This document shows, in pieces, positions 16,632 to 26,467 of a stretch of 64,000 nucleotides of DNA. The notes under the pieces are model-generated. The model worked only from the letters and a program-made list of their open reading frames with translations, did not search any database and was not told the origin of the DNA. Position 1 is the first letter of the stretch. Every line of letters starts with the position of its first letter. Source of the stretch: Fulvivirga maritima (GTDB lineage Bacteria; Bacteroidota; Bacteroidia; Cytophagales; Cyclobacteriaceae); NCBI RefSeq assembly GCF_021389955.1, contig NZ_CP089980.1, positions 2,088,501 through 2,152,500 of the forward strand. The letters are read 5' to 3'. The position numbers were made by a program, and so were the translations under genes.

Positions 16632-18184
16632 CGAAGCAGCTTTTGTCTTAGTAAGAGCTGGTTATTGCCAGGAGCATATTTAAGCCCTGTATTAATGGTT
16701 TCTCGGGCTTTATTCGTTTGTCCTTTTTTGAAATAGTAAGTGCCTGCTATGGTATATAATTGCCCTATATATTCAGGGTCTATCGACAGCTTTTCTTCAA
16801 AGTTGTTTTCAAAAAGCTTTTGATATTTAACCCCTTCGGTAGAATTTTCCAACTGAAAAGAGAGGGCAGATTGCCTTAGATAACTCATGACGAGGACGCT
16901 TTTAAACTCTTTGTTTTCTAGTAGCTCAGGATGAGTACTTGCATAATCTTGTAGCAGGCTTATGATTTTTAAATTATCACTTTCCAGTGCTGCCTTTCTT
17001 ATGATGGTAGTTACCAGCAAAGCCTCAATATCAACATGGTCTTTTTTGAGTTTATAGGCTTCTTCCTCAAAAGGAATGGCCTTGTCAAATTCATTTTTAT
17101 TGTACAGTACTCTTCCACATTCGTAATTATATAAGAAAGAAATTTCGTTTTTAAGCTCATCACTCTTTGCAGAGGCATAAACTGCTTCATAGGCTTCCTT
17201 GTATTTGTCAAAATCACCATGGTTGATCAAAATATCATGATTGACCCGAGTGAACTCACCAAATAACTGATCATCAGTAATTGCTGAGTTTTCAAAACGG
17301 GTAAGAGAGGTCAGTAATTTTATGTTCTCGCTCTCATAATAATCTGCAGTGCTAATGAGTATAGTGGCTACATTCATGAGCATATAAGAAACCTTATCGG
17401 CAGGATAAAAAAGGTAAGCTTTTTCGAGTTGTTCGTAGGCCTCTTTGTATTTGCTTTCGTTCAGTTTATAAATGGCATCATTAGCATATTGAATGCCTAC
17501 AAGTTGCTTGAGATTGATGTCTTCTTCTTCAAAATAATATTCGTCAAAAAGGTCAGACACGTTTTTAGCTTTATATTCAGCATCACTAATCAACTTGGCG
17601 GCCTTCATTTGGTTTACAAAGTCCGTTTTGAATTTATTGTCAAAAGTAAAAAACCTACCACCCGGATCTGTTGATTCTACCAAAATTCTTTCGCTACTGG
17701 GGTACGCAATCATATATACATGTGTAGGACTTTCCTTTAAAGTGTAAGGAATAGAAAGCTCATTAAAAAGTATACTGAATAATGCCGTAGCAGAAACGCA
17801 GTTGTAATAACCATTTGAGAATATATGGCCGAAGGTATTTTCTAATTCGTATTTGGAGAAGAAATCTTCATGAATCTGATCATATAGGATTTTCATCTTT
17901 TTATCTACCTTCTTCTTGGCCAGTTTATCCAGATTAATAGAGGCAATTTCTTCATCTATTTTATTTAAGGCTGCCTGATAGTTGCCTGGTGTAGACAGCG
18001 GATCAGCGGCCATAAAAAGCTGTAGATAATTCTCTTTATCATTAATAAAGAAATTATTAAATGCCTCTTTTTCCATATCAGACCAATAGTTGATTTCGCT
18101 AAAAAGAACTAATGAATCTTGTTGGGAATAGGAATAGAATGGGATACTAATACACCCTAAAAATATTATTAAAGCCGCTTTCAT
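16628..18184 (-). CDS. Exported transglutaminase-like and TPR-repeat protein
   Basis: 518 residues with a signal peptide (residues 1-20, ending SYS). Residues about 95-180 look like a transglutaminase/papain-fold domain: NCVSATALF (Cys129), THVYMIAY (His155) and VESTDPGG (Asp173) are in the order and spacing of a Cys-His-Asp triad. From about residue 230 onward there are TPR-like helices (YKEAYEQLEKAYLFYPAD, FDKAIPFEEEAY), closing with a typical repeat KARETINTGLKYAPGNN. It could be a periplasmic protease or crosslinking enzyme, or a non-catalytic relative. It starts 1 bp after the rlpA stop, so a shared envelope role is likely (inference). Confidence 0.75.
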   Translation of the reverse strand: MKAALIIFLGCISIPFYSYSQQDSLVLFSEINYWSDMEKEAFNNFFINDKENYLQLFMAADPLSTPGNYQAALNKIDEEIASINLDKLAKKKVDKKMKILYDQIHEDFFSKYELENTFGHIFSNGYYNCVSATALFSILFNELSIPYTLKESPTHVYMIAYPSSERILVESTDPGGRFFTFDNKFKTDFVNQMKAAKLISDAEYKAKNVSDLFDEYYFEEEDINLKQLVGIQYANDAIYKLNESKYKEAYEQLEKAYLFYPADKVSYMLMNVATILISTADYYESENIKLLTSLTRFENSAITDDQLFGEFTRVNHDILINHGDFDKYKEAYEAVYASAKSDELKNEISFLYNYECGRVLYNKNEFDKAIPFEEEAYKLKKDHVDIEALLVTTIIRKAALESDNLKIISLLQDYASTHPELLENKEFKSVLVMSYLRQSALSFQLENSTEGVKYQKLFENNFEEKLSIDPEYIGQLYTIAGTYYFKKGQTNKARETINTGLKYAPGNNQLLLRQKLLR

Positions 18185-18185
18185 T

Positions 18186-18845
18186 TTACTGGAATTTGGA
18201 GAACTCTACAATATAGCTATCTGAGTAATCATTGGAAAGTTTATTTTTTAAAACCAGGGCTTCCTCTCTTGAATCATACACACCCAAAATGAGAGCATAC
18301 ACCTGCTTACTGTTAACCACCTTGGGTTGTAAGGTCACTTTTATGTCTTTGTATTTTTGAGCTAACAGCTCACCTACTTCTAATAAAGCATCCATTTTTG
18401 TTAAGCTCATTACCTGTACTCCAAAACCTTTGGGTCTGGTTTTATGGATGCTAAAAGTATAAAATTGGGATGTTTGAGCCGCTATGGCGGAATCAGTAAC
18501 TATATCTATAGAAACATCTACTATACCCAGATTTATAAAGTCTAAAGCCTCTGCCGCTGCACGGGAGAGATCAATGATACGTGTGCTAACAAATGGTCCT
18601 CTATCGTTTACCCTCACGTTAATGACCTTGTGATTATGAAGGTTAGTTACTTTTAGTCGTGTACCAAAGGGTAGGGAAGGGTGCGCTGCGGTATAGCTAT
18701 CACCACGGTAAATTTCTCCACTGGCGGTTTTCCTACCTTCAAATTTATCAGCGTAATAGGAAGCTTTGCCGGATTGATATTGAGAATGACCAGGAAGATA
18801 TAATGCCAAAAATGAGACTAATAACAGGAGTTTAAAAAATTTCAT
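18186..18845 (-). CDS. rlpA: RlpA-family septal ring protein with SPOR domain
   Basis: 219 residues from ATG 18845, which gives a clean signal peptide (MKFFKLLLLVSFLALYLPG); the frame extends upstream to 18890 but adds non-signal sequence. A double-psi beta-barrel follows (GKASYYADKFEGRKTASGE, LPFGTRLKVTN, VRVNDRGPF, IDLSRAAAEAL), with the Asp and His positions of lytic transglycosylases. The C-terminal 70 residues (GFGVQVMSLTK to YIVEF) form a SPOR peptidoglycan-binding domain. Expected role: cleavage of denuded glycan at the division site. It heads a two-gene unit with the transglutaminase-like/TPR gene. Confidence 0.9.
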   Translation of the reverse strand: MKFFKLLLLVSFLALYLPGHSQYQSGKASYYADKFEGRKTASGEIYRGDSYTAAHPSLPFGTRLKVTNLHNHKVINVRVNDRGPFVSTRIIDLSRAAAEALDFINLGIVDVSIDIVTDSAIAAQTSQFYTFSIHKTRPKGFGVQVMSLTKMDALLEVGELLAQKYKDIKVTLQPKVVNSKQVYALILGVYDSREEALVLKNKLSNDYSDSYIVEFSKFQ

Positions 18846-18934
18846 TAAATCTTTAGTTTCTATTTTATAGTTTGTGGTCGCAATTAACAAAAATTAATTA
18901 ACTCATATTCGTTTTTTATATTATGGAATCTCTT

Positions 18935-18942
18935 TAGCTTTG
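18935..18942 (+). promoter_or_regulatory. -7 promoter box of guaB
   Basis: TAGCTTTG fits TAnnTTTG, with a T-rich block (from 18912) at about the -33 position. Transcription would start near 18947, at the inverted repeat in the leader. Confidence 0.6.
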
Positions 18943-18945
18943 TTC

Positions 18946-18972
18946 GGCAAATAACAATAACGCTTATTTGCC
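18946..18972 (+). promoter_or_regulatory. Perfect 9-bp inverted repeat abutting the guaB start codon
   Basis: GGCAAATAA (18946-18954) and TTATTTGCC (18964-18972) are exact reverse complements separated by 9 nt; the ATG begins at 18973. It could form an mRNA hairpin at the extreme 5' end that limits translation, or be a protein operator overlapping the start site. Confidence 0.55.
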
Positions 18973-20442
18973 ATGTCTTTAGACCAATCGAAATTTTTAT
19001 TTGAAGCACTCACCTATGATGACGTGCTTTTACAACCCGGTTATTCTGAGGTTCTTCCACGAGATACTAACACTTCCACTTTACTGACAAAGAATATTAA
19101 ACTTAATATTCCTTTTGTTTCTGCCGCTATGGATACAGTGACTGAGGCAGACTTGGCCATTTCTATGGCGCTAGAAGGAGGGTTAGGCTTTATTCATAAG
19201 AATATGTCTAAAGAGGCTCAAGCACAGCAGGTGCGCAAAGTGAAGAGATCTCAAAGTGGGATGATACTAGATCCTATCACATTAAATATTAACTCTAATG
19301 TGATGGATGCCGAGAAGATCATGAGAGAGTATAAAATTGGAGGGATACCCGTAGTTGATGAAAATCGTAGATTGATAGGAATCATTACTAACAGGGATCT
19401 ACGTTTCCACAAGGATATGTCTACTCCTATCTCTGAAATTATGACTCGTGATGCGCTCATTACAGCCGAAGAGAATGTAGGGCTTGAGAAAGCAGAAGAT
19501 ATTCTTCAAGAGCATAAAATAGAAAAACTTCCTATAGTAAATAAAGATGGTATTCTTACCGGATTGATTACTTATAAGGATATCTTAAAAAACCGAAATA
19601 AGCCTAATGCCTGTAAAGATGAGTACGGCAGACTTAGAGTAGGAGCTGCAGTGGGAGTAACTCCTGATATTCTTGAAAGAGTAGAAGGCTTAAAAGCTGC
19701 GGGTGTAGATGTAATCAGCATTGATACTGCACATGGTCATTCTAAAGGAGTGATTGATATGTGTAAAACAGTGAAAAAGGCATTTCCTGATCTTGAAATT
19801 ATAGTAGGAAATGTGGCTACAGGAGAGGCTGCTAAAGCATTAATAGAAGCCGGTGCTGATGCTATAAAAGTAGGTGTAGGACCTGGTAGTATTTGTACTA
19901 CAAGAATTATTGCTGGTGTGGGTGTACCTCAACTGTCAGCAGTATACGAATGTGCTAAAGCAGCTAAAGGTACTGGTGTCCCGGTAATTGCTGATGGTGG
20001 TATTCGTTTTTCTGGTGATGTAGTGAAAGCGCTGGCTGGTGGTGCTAGCAGTGTTATGATAGGTTCACTTTTAGCTGGTACAGATGAGGCTCCCGGTGAA
20101 ATGATCATCTATGAAGGACGTAAATTCAAGTCTTATAGAGGAATGGGTTCTGTAGAAGCGATGGAAGAAGGTTCAAAAGACAGATACTTCCAGGATGCAG
20201 AAGATGATATTAAAAAATTAGTGCCAGAAGGTATAGTAGGTCGAGTACCTTATAAAGGTATGGTGGCTGAAGTTTTATATCAGTTAATAGGTGGACTTAA
20301 AGCTGGAATGGGATACTGCGGAGCAGGATCTATTGAAGCCTTAAATGATGCCAAATTTGTGAAAATTACGGCTGCTGGTGTTCAGGAAAGTCACCCTCAC
20401 GATATATTCATTACCAGAGAGGCTCCTAACTATAGCAGATAA
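18973..20442 (+). CDS. guaB: Inosine-5'-monophosphate dehydrogenase
   Basis: 489 residues; oxidises IMP to XMP with NAD+, the committed step of guanine nucleotide synthesis in the cytoplasm. The barrel begins [18 protein letters not shown]. Two CBS domains are inserted at about residues 95-205 ([43 protein letters not shown]). The catalytic loop [10 protein letters not shown] contains Cys308, followed by the flap ([10 protein letters not shown]) and [11 protein letters not shown] at the C-terminus. Normal length and all key residues present. It overlaps the lnt start by one base. Confidence 0.97.
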   Translation: MSLDQSKFLFEALTYDDVLLQPGYSEVLPRDTNTSTLLTKNIKLNIPFVSAAMDTVTEADLAISMALEGGLGFIHKNMSKEAQAQQVRKVKRSQSGMILDPITLNINSNVMDAEKIMREYKIGGIPVVDENRRLIGIITNRDLRFHKDMSTPISEIMTRDALITAEENVGLEKAEDILQEHKIEKLPIVNKDGILTGLITYKDILKNRNKPNACKDEYGRLRVGAAVGVTPDILERVEGLKAAGVDVISIDTAHGHSKGVIDMCKTVKKAFPDLEIIVGNVATGEAAKALIEAGADAIKVGVGPGSICTTRIIAGVGVPQLSAVYECAKAAKGTGVPVIADGGIRFSGDVVKALAGGASSVMIGSLLAGTDEAPGEMIIYEGRKFKSYRGMGSVEAMEEGSKDRYFQDAEDDIKKLVPEGIVGRVPYKGMVAEVLYQLIGGLKAGMGYCGAGSIEALNDAKFVKITAAGVQESHPHDIFITREAPNYSR

Positions 20443-22008
20443 TGATGAAAAATATAGGTCTGGCAATTTTATCGGGTATACTGTTAATCATTGCCTGGCC
20501 TCCCGTTGGGCTTACTCCATTGCTGTTTGTTGCAATGGTGCCCTTATTATATGTTCTTTATGACATAAGAAGCATTAAAAAGGCCTTTGTATATACGTAC
20601 TTGGCCTTTTTTTTATGGTCTTTAGGTACCATGTACTGGATAGCCAATACCAAGTTGGATACTTCTGGTTTTATGGTAGTGCTTACTGCATTTATACTTA
20701 TCCCTCTATTTCAGAGTCTACCTGTTCTATTACTTATAGGTATTCGTAAGGTGTTTAAATCTTATAACACCTGGCTTTATTTGCCTGTGGTATGGTGTAC
20801 TTATGAGTATCTTCATAGTAAATGGGAATTGGCTTTTACATGGCTGCACCTGGGGTTTGGTCTTGGTTCCATGCCCTTTCTTGGTCAGTTTTATCAGTTT
20901 ACAGGCTATTTGGGAGGTTCTGTGTTGATTGTATTGATCAATGTGCTTGTTCTTTTTTCTTTTAAAAGAAGCAGAATATCGAAAGAAATGGGGGCTTATA
21001 TTAGCTTCTGTTTGTGTGGTGCTTTTGGTTGTAAATGGTATTCTTTATACCTCAGAGGACAGAGGTAGAGGCACAGCCAAAGTAGCGGTAGTTCAACCTA
21101 ATGATGATTCTTATCAAATTATTGACAAGGAGTCATTACGGCAGAAGGTAGAATCTATAAAAAAGGATTTACAGTCTATTAAGGGACAGGGAATCGATTT
21201 GGTGGTCTATCCTGAAGGCTTTATAAGAACTACGCCTAAGTATCCATTTATTATTAATGCGCCGGAAAAGACAGAACTGGTGCAGGCCATTAGAGCAGCG
21301 GCAGAGGAAGCGGACGTGGCGGTGTTAGTTGGTTTTGTAGGCTTTAGAGTTTTTCCTGAGCGTACTGCCCCGTCTAGTGCGGTAGCTGTTGGTAATGGAT
21401 CTTATGCCAGTGGTTATAATGCTGCTATGCTGATAGCTCCAGGAATCACAACCCAGATACAAGTGAAAAATAACTTGGTTCCTTTCATGGAGCGTGTCCC
21501 ATTTTTAGACTGGACTTCTTATTTTGAAACACTTAGGCTTAATCTCAATCAGGCTAAGGCGAGCTATACGCCAGATAATGTTACAAATGTTTTTAAATAT
21601 AAGAACCTCCGGATTAGTCCTTTAATATGTCTTGATGCTCTTTTTCCAGATTATATAAGAGAGTTTGAAGAGTCCAGGGCCAATCTTATAGCCATTATAG
21701 CTAATGATGGCTGGGCAGGGAAAACTTCTGGCTACGGACAAAATGCTGATTATGCCTCAGTAGCCGCACTTTCTTTTAGGAAACAAGTAGTTCGCTCGGC
21801 AGCTACAGGTATCTCCCTTACTCTTAGAGAGAATGGAAAAGTGGAGAATTCTATTTCTTGGGATGAAAATGACATTTTAATTGAAAATGTTACATTAAAA
21901 AAAGGTAATACTATATACTCACTTTTTGGTAGCTACATCGGAATAATTGCTCTTTTAATAACTATTGGCTTATTTATTGCATCTTTGCAGAAGGCAAAGA
22001 AAATGTAA
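20442..22008 (+). pseudogene. lnt: Apolipoprotein N-acyltransferase, split by a +1 frameshift
   Basis: Two overlapping frames (20442-21068 and the +1 frame through 22008) together make one Lnt of about 521 residues, normal for the family. The first part has the N-terminal helices (LAILSGILLIIAWPPVG) and WLHLGFGLG. The second holds the carbon-nitrogen hydrolase domain with triad Glu in VVYPEG, Lys in VKNNLVPF and Cys in SPLICLDALFP (ICLD where many have ICYE). The break is at T6 (20953-20958, about residue 171); deleting one T restores VLFLLKEAEY. Function: N-acylation of lipoproteins at the inner membrane. guaB is immediately upstream; a T9SS cargo gene starts 8 bp after. Confidence 0.88.
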
Positions 22009-22015
22009 ATATGTA

Positions 22016-24292
22016 ATGAAGCTTACACGTGTGTTTTTGGTTTTAATTTTTGTAGGTATTTCTATGTCTGAAACCTACGCATGTTGGGGAGATAGAACGT
22101 TTACCTGGGAAGGGGGGACGAGCAGTAACTGGGGAAATACTTATAATTTTGATATATGGTACTTGCTACCTGGTAATAACGATGGTGTTATCGTTGATTT
22201 AGGAGAGTATTTTAATGAGCCTATCGTATCACAAAGCGATAGAATAGGAGTGCTAGTAATGGCCAATAGCGGTGTAATAAACGTGAGAGCTAATCTTAGA
22301 GTTGAGAACCTTGTTATTGATGCAGGAGCCAATAACTTAGTGAGAATAGGGGCAGGTAGTTCGTTGATTGTAGATAGAGAGTTAACCTTTAATGAAGCTG
22401 GAACTATCACTTTTGAAGGAGCCGGTAACCTGGTTATAGATGATGTCGATCTTAATGAAAATGGCTCTAGGATTATCAATAATCTTACGGGGAGCACCAC
22501 TATAAATGGTAATTTACTCTTTTCAGGTAGTAATCAGTCTGTTTCAAATACGGGTAATATTAATATAGGTGGCGATGTAAGAGCAGGAGGCTCAGGCAAT
22601 AATAATAATGTCATTAATAATTATGGCAATTTGTTATTCCGAAACATCATCCTTTCAAATGGTAATTTAACTATCAATAATTATTCATTAATTGATCAGT
22701 CGGGGTACTTTAACTCTATTGATAATGGAAGCTCATTTCATAATTATGATGGTTCCGTCTGGCGTTGGGGCTACTCTGGCGGTACCTATGATAATGACAT
22801 AAATAATATTATGGATTGCTCTAATGGCACTAATACCTTTATATATGATGCTACTGGTGGGCAAAATATCATTCCTATTGATTATAGTAATTTAGTGCTG
22901 GCTGGTAATAATGTGAAGTATACACAAAACAACCTGACGGTAAATGGAGACCTTACTATTACAGAAAACGCCCGTCTTAATGTGGCTAATGGTAATGATA
23001 ATATTACTCTTGCAGGTGATTGGATCAATAATAGCGGTAGTTGGAATTCTTTCGAAGAGGGTAATCGTCGTGTAAGTCTTAATGGTACTGGTAATCAAAG
23101 TATAATAGCTAATGAAACATTTTATGATCTGGAAATTAATAAGCCGGCTGGAAATGTTTTATTGTTTGGAGATAATGTGGTGAATCATTCATTGATGCTA
23201 AACAATGGTAAAGTGCAAACACGCGATCATTTTTTAACTATTGGAGCATCAGGTTTCATTGCGGGCTCTGATGAGGATAGTTATATTCAGGTTACCTCTG
23301 ACGGAGGGCTTGTGCAGAATAGTATTGGAGGAGGAGCCAGAACTGGTGATATTCTTTTTCCTGTTGGTTTAAATAGCTATACACCTCTTACTATTAATAA
23401 CACTACAGGTACTGCAGATAATTATACAATAAGAATGTGTTCTGGTATTAGCCTGAATGGTAACTGTTCTGATGATATGCTGGAAGAAAGTGCTATAAAC
23501 TTAACCTGGTTTATTGATGAAGATGTAATAGGAGGTTCTGATGTTACCCTACAATTTCAGTGGGGTGGAACTGAGGAATTAGATGGCTTTGATAGAAGTA
23601 ATATTAGTGTAGTTCACTATAATGGCTCTAATTGGGAACAGCTCAATTATGTAAGTGCATCAGGAACTGGTCCTTATTATGCTTCTGTATCCAATGTGTC
23701 TTCATTTTCACCATTTGGAGTGTCTAGTGGAGGGCCACTACCAGTAGAGTTAACTTATTTTACAGGTAGTCTTCAGGGTGAAAATGTGCTACTGAACTGG
23801 GAAACGGCTTCTGAGTTGAATAATGACTATTTTTCTGTAGAAAAGACATTAGACTTCGAAACTTATGAGCACGTAGCTACGGTTGGCGGTCAGGGGACTA
23901 AATCAAGCCCTTCAGAATATACTTTGACAGATGCAGACCCATATGCAGGTGTTTCTTATTATAGACTGAAACAAACAGATTATGACGGAACATTTACTTA
24001 CTCCAGACCAGTAAGAATAAATAACCTTACCAGTTCAGAACATATTGATGTATCTTTATTTCCTGTACCAAGTGATGGGAATCTACTTAAATTGGCACTT
24101 CAGAGTAATGAGAGTATCGGTCTGGTAGATTTGCAAGTAATAGATGTACAAGGAAAAACAGTATATAAAGAAAGTAATATCCTGCCACAAGGCGAATGGT
24201 CTATTCAATTCAACAAACAGTTGAAACCGGGAATTTACAGCCTTTTAATTAACTCGGATAAAACGCTTACTAGAAAATTTGTTGTGGAGTAG
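22016..24292 (+). CDS. Secreted protein with type IX secretion (type A) sorting domain
   Basis: 758 residues from ATG 22016, chosen because it yields a signal peptide (MKLTRVFLVLIFVGISMSET, then YAC); the frame runs further upstream only by overlapping lnt. The middle, about residues 60-480, is Asn- and Gly-rich beta-repeat sequence (NNVINNYGNLLF and similar), likely a parallel beta-helix or adhesin-like surface. Residues about 555-670 include LTYFTGSLQGENVLLNWETA and YYRLKQTDYDGT, a common module before the sorting signal. The last 80 residues (SLFPVPSDGNLL to TRKFVVE) fit TIGR04183, so it should be secreted by T9SS. Specific function unknown. Confidence 0.85.
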   Translation: MKLTRVFLVLIFVGISMSETYACWGDRTFTWEGGTSSNWGNTYNFDIWYLLPGNNDGVIVDLGEYFNEPIVSQSDRIGVLVMANSGVINVRANLRVENLVIDAGANNLVRIGAGSSLIVDRELTFNEAGTITFEGAGNLVIDDVDLNENGSRIINNLTGSTTINGNLLFSGSNQSVSNTGNINIGGDVRAGGSGNNNNVINNYGNLLFRNIILSNGNLTINNYSLIDQSGYFNSIDNGSSFHNYDGSVWRWGYSGGTYDNDINNIMDCSNGTNTFIYDATGGQNIIPIDYSNLVLAGNNVKYTQNNLTVNGDLTITENARLNVANGNDNITLAGDWINNSGSWNSFEEGNRRVSLNGTGNQSIIANETFYDLEINKPAGNVLLFGDNVVNHSLMLNNGKVQTRDHFLTIGASGFIAGSDEDSYIQVTSDGGLVQNSIGGGARTGDILFPVGLNSYTPLTINNTTGTADNYTIRMCSGISLNGNCSDDMLEESAINLTWFIDEDVIGGSDVTLQFQWGGTEELDGFDRSNISVVHYNGSNWEQLNYVSASGTGPYYASVSNVSSFSPFGVSSGGPLPVELTYFTGSLQGENVLLNWETASELNNDYFSVEKTLDFETYEHVATVGGQGTKSSPSEYTLTDADPYAGVSYYRLKQTDYDGTFTYSRPVRINNLTSSEHIDVSLFPVPSDGNLLKLALQSNESIGLVDLQVIDVQGKTVYKESNILPQGEWSIQFNKQLKPGIYSLLINSDKTLTRKFVVE

Positions 24293-24314
24293 GATAGTGC
24301 GAGGTGAAACAAAA

Positions 24315-24346
24315 AAAGGCCGTTTCAATATTTTGAAACGGCCTTT
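24315..24346. terminator. Bidirectional terminator between convergent T9SS and nfu genes
   Basis: Perfect 14-bp inverted repeat: AAAGGCCGTTTCAA (24315-24328) and TTGAAACGGCCTTT (24333-24346), 4-nt loop. A and T runs on the two sides let it work for both strands. Its arms resemble the GGCCGTCTCA elements at 43.5 and 55.6 kb. Confidence 0.85.
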
Positions 24347-24383
24347 GTATTTATAGCCGATTAGTCCGGCTTATTAGCTTTAA

Positions 24384-24974
24384 TTAAATACCTTCTGCTT
24401 CTACTCCTTCTATTTCCGGAAGCATTCTTTTTAGAAGATTCTCTATACCCGCTTTTAGCGTAACAGTAGATGAAGGGCAGCCACTGCATGAACCCTGAAG
24501 CAATACTTTTACAATACCGTTTTCATAAGAATGGAAAGAGATAGCACCACCATCTTGCTCTACAGCTGGTTTGATGTATTCATCTAATATACCTTTAATT
24601 TTCTTTACTGTTTCAGAGTCACTTTCATCATATTGCTCTTCAGGCATCAGTTTAGTTATAACCTCTCTGCCAGATTCAATATAATCTTTAATGTGCTGTT
24701 TCAGAGCATCTTTAATTTCAATCCACTCAACCTCTTCTTTTTTAGTAATAGTAATGAAATTAGACATGTAAAATACCCTGTCCACATACTCAAACCCAAA
24801 AAGCTCTTTTGCCAAGGGGGCGTTTTCCGTACTCTCTACATCAGGGAAATCATAACTTGTACCTTCAGGCACCAGCATATAGTTAGCTACGAACTTCATA
24901 GAGTTCGGGTTAGGGTTAGCCTCTAGGTATAGGTTTACTACTTTCTGATTGTCATTCTTAACTTTTGTCTCCAT
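24384..24974 (-). CDS. NifU-like Fe-S cluster scaffold/carrier protein
   Basis: 196 residues with two domains: an N-terminal Nfu_N scaffold region (NPNSMKFVANYMLVPEG, residues about 16-105) and a C-terminal NifU domain from about residue 120 (EQDGGAISFHSY, GSCSGCPSST). The CxxC pair (CSGC) is the expected [4Fe-4S] ligand set. It should carry assembled clusters to apoproteins in the cytoplasm. It is the last gene of an apparent four-gene minus-strand unit (batD, aroC, symporter, this gene), 48 bp after the symporter. The other three have no obvious Fe-S link. Confidence 0.92.
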   Translation of the reverse strand: METKVKNDNQKVVNLYLEANPNPNSMKFVANYMLVPEGTSYDFPDVESTENAPLAKELFGFEYVDRVFYMSNFITITKKEEVEWIEIKDALKQHIKDYIESGREVITKLMPEEQYDESDSETVKKIKGILDEYIKPAVEQDGGAISFHSYENGIVKVLLQGSCSGCPSSTVTLKAGIENLLKRMLPEIEGVEAEGI

Positions 24975-25022
24975 CTTATCTATGCTTTATTGGGCAAACA
25001 ATGTTTATTTATAAAGGTTCCC

Positions 25023-26451
25023 TTACGAGTATTTAGGAAGTTCACCTTCTGATTTAGCGATGAGTGTAGATACACTGGCATCACCAGTTACATTTACTAC
25101 GGTTCGGCACATGTCTAGGATACGGTCTACCGGAAAAATAATTGCTATCCATGCAGGATTAAGGCCTACAGATTGTAAAACTATAATCATCATTACCAAT
25201 CCTGCACTAGGCACGGCCGCAGATCCTATAGAGGCAAGGGTAGCTGTAAATACGATGGTAAGCTGCTGTCCGAAGGTCAGGTCTACCATATGCATCTGAG
25301 CTAGAAAAACTACCGCTACGGCCTGATAAAGGCTGGTTCCGTCCATATTTACAGTGGCACCAATGGGTAATACAAAACTGCTTATGTTTTTAGAAACTCC
25401 CATGTTTTCTTCCACACACTCCATAGTAACAGGTAATGTGGCAGCACTGGAGCTGGTAGAAAACGCCAGAAACTGTGCCGGACTTATATTCTTGAAAAAT
25501 TCTTTATAACTGAGTTTTTTAACGAAAAGAGTAATCAATAGTGGGTAGAAAATAAAAACCATAAAAGCCAAACCCAGCACTAGTGTTAATGAATAAGTCC
25601 ACAAGCCTTTGAATATTTCGAATACTTCAGCAGGGGTGTCAGCCATTTTGGCAATTACACCGGCTAGCAGCGCGAAAACAAAGAATGGCGCAGCTTTCAT
25701 AACTATGTCCACCATTTTAAGAAAAACCTCATTTATGCCGTTTATGAAGTCAATAACAGGTTTTCCGGTTTCATTAGGAATAATAGCTAATGACAAACCA
25801 AAAAATATGGCGAAGAAAATTACTTGCAACATGAGGCCGTTATCAGAAAGAGACATCATGATGTTTTCAGGAACCATATCTACTAAAAACTGTAATGGGG
25901 GGGGTGTCCTTTGTTTTTTCTGCAGCTACCATTTTTTCTTGTACTGCGGCAGCTTCAGCATGTTGTGCTGCTTGGGCCAGGGTTTCATCACTGGCAATTT
26001 CTTCTACCTGATCTCTATATTCAGGGTCAGTGAGTACATTTTTATCATCCTTTACTCCTTCTACACCATCAGTAGCCTGTACCCATTTTTCATATTCTAT
26101 CCTGTTTTTTAGCTGCTGCTGTTCATCTATAAATTTGCCGGGCTTTACAATATTTACCAATAATAAGCCTATGCCTACAGCTATTACCGTGGTTAAAAGG
26201 TAGAGACCAAGCGTTTTTGCTCCCAGGCGTCCTAGCTTAGAAATATCGCTTAAGCTGGATACTCCTCCTATAATAGAAAATAGCACCAGCGGTACTGCAA
26301 TAAATTTTAATAACCTAATGAATATAGTGCCAAATGGGTTGATCCAATTAATGGTAAAATCATTCCAGCCAAGTGCACTTGAAATAAATGCATATATGAT
26401 TCCGGCTACAAGGCCAATAATAATTTTAATATGTAAAGGGAGGTTTTTCAT
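25023..26451 (-). pseudogene. Dicarboxylate/amino acid:cation symporter (DAACS), split at a G8 tract
   Basis: Two frames (26451 to 25867, then to 25023) form one DAACS/GltP-like transporter, 475 residues when one base is removed. The N-part has helices 1-3 (LPLHIKIIIGLVAG, RLLKFIAVPLVLFSI). The C-part has the family core: SSSAATLPVT, NMDGTSLYQ and DRILDMCRTVVNVTGD. An unusually long, charged, Ala/Glu-rich loop (residues about 104-187) lies between helices 3 and 4. The break sits inside that loop at C8 on the coding strand (G8, 25897-25904); with seven the frame reads DTPPLQFLVDMVPEN. Expected to couple Na+ or H+ to glutamate, aspartate or C4-dicarboxylate uptake. Confidence 0.87.
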
Positions 26452-26467
26452 AGAAAGGATGAAAAAT

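Noticed and set aside
20941..20943. Second lnt frame as an independent gene from ATG 20941
   Set aside because: The ATG lies within the first frame's conserved region and the two halves make one normal Lnt; treated as a frameshift.
20950..20965. Programmed ribosomal frameshift in lnt
   Set aside because: The required shift is +1, while the T6 context suits -1 slippage, and the same +1 pattern occurs in three unrelated genes; an extra base is simpler.
21965..22015. N-terminal extension of the T9SS cargo protein
   Set aside because: It overlaps lnt and has no signal-like character; starting at ATG 22016 gives a good signal peptide.
25609..26112. 167-residue plus-strand frame over the symporter
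   Set aside because: It is antisense to the conserved DAACS coding sequence, has no family features and is a shadow of the minus-strand gene.
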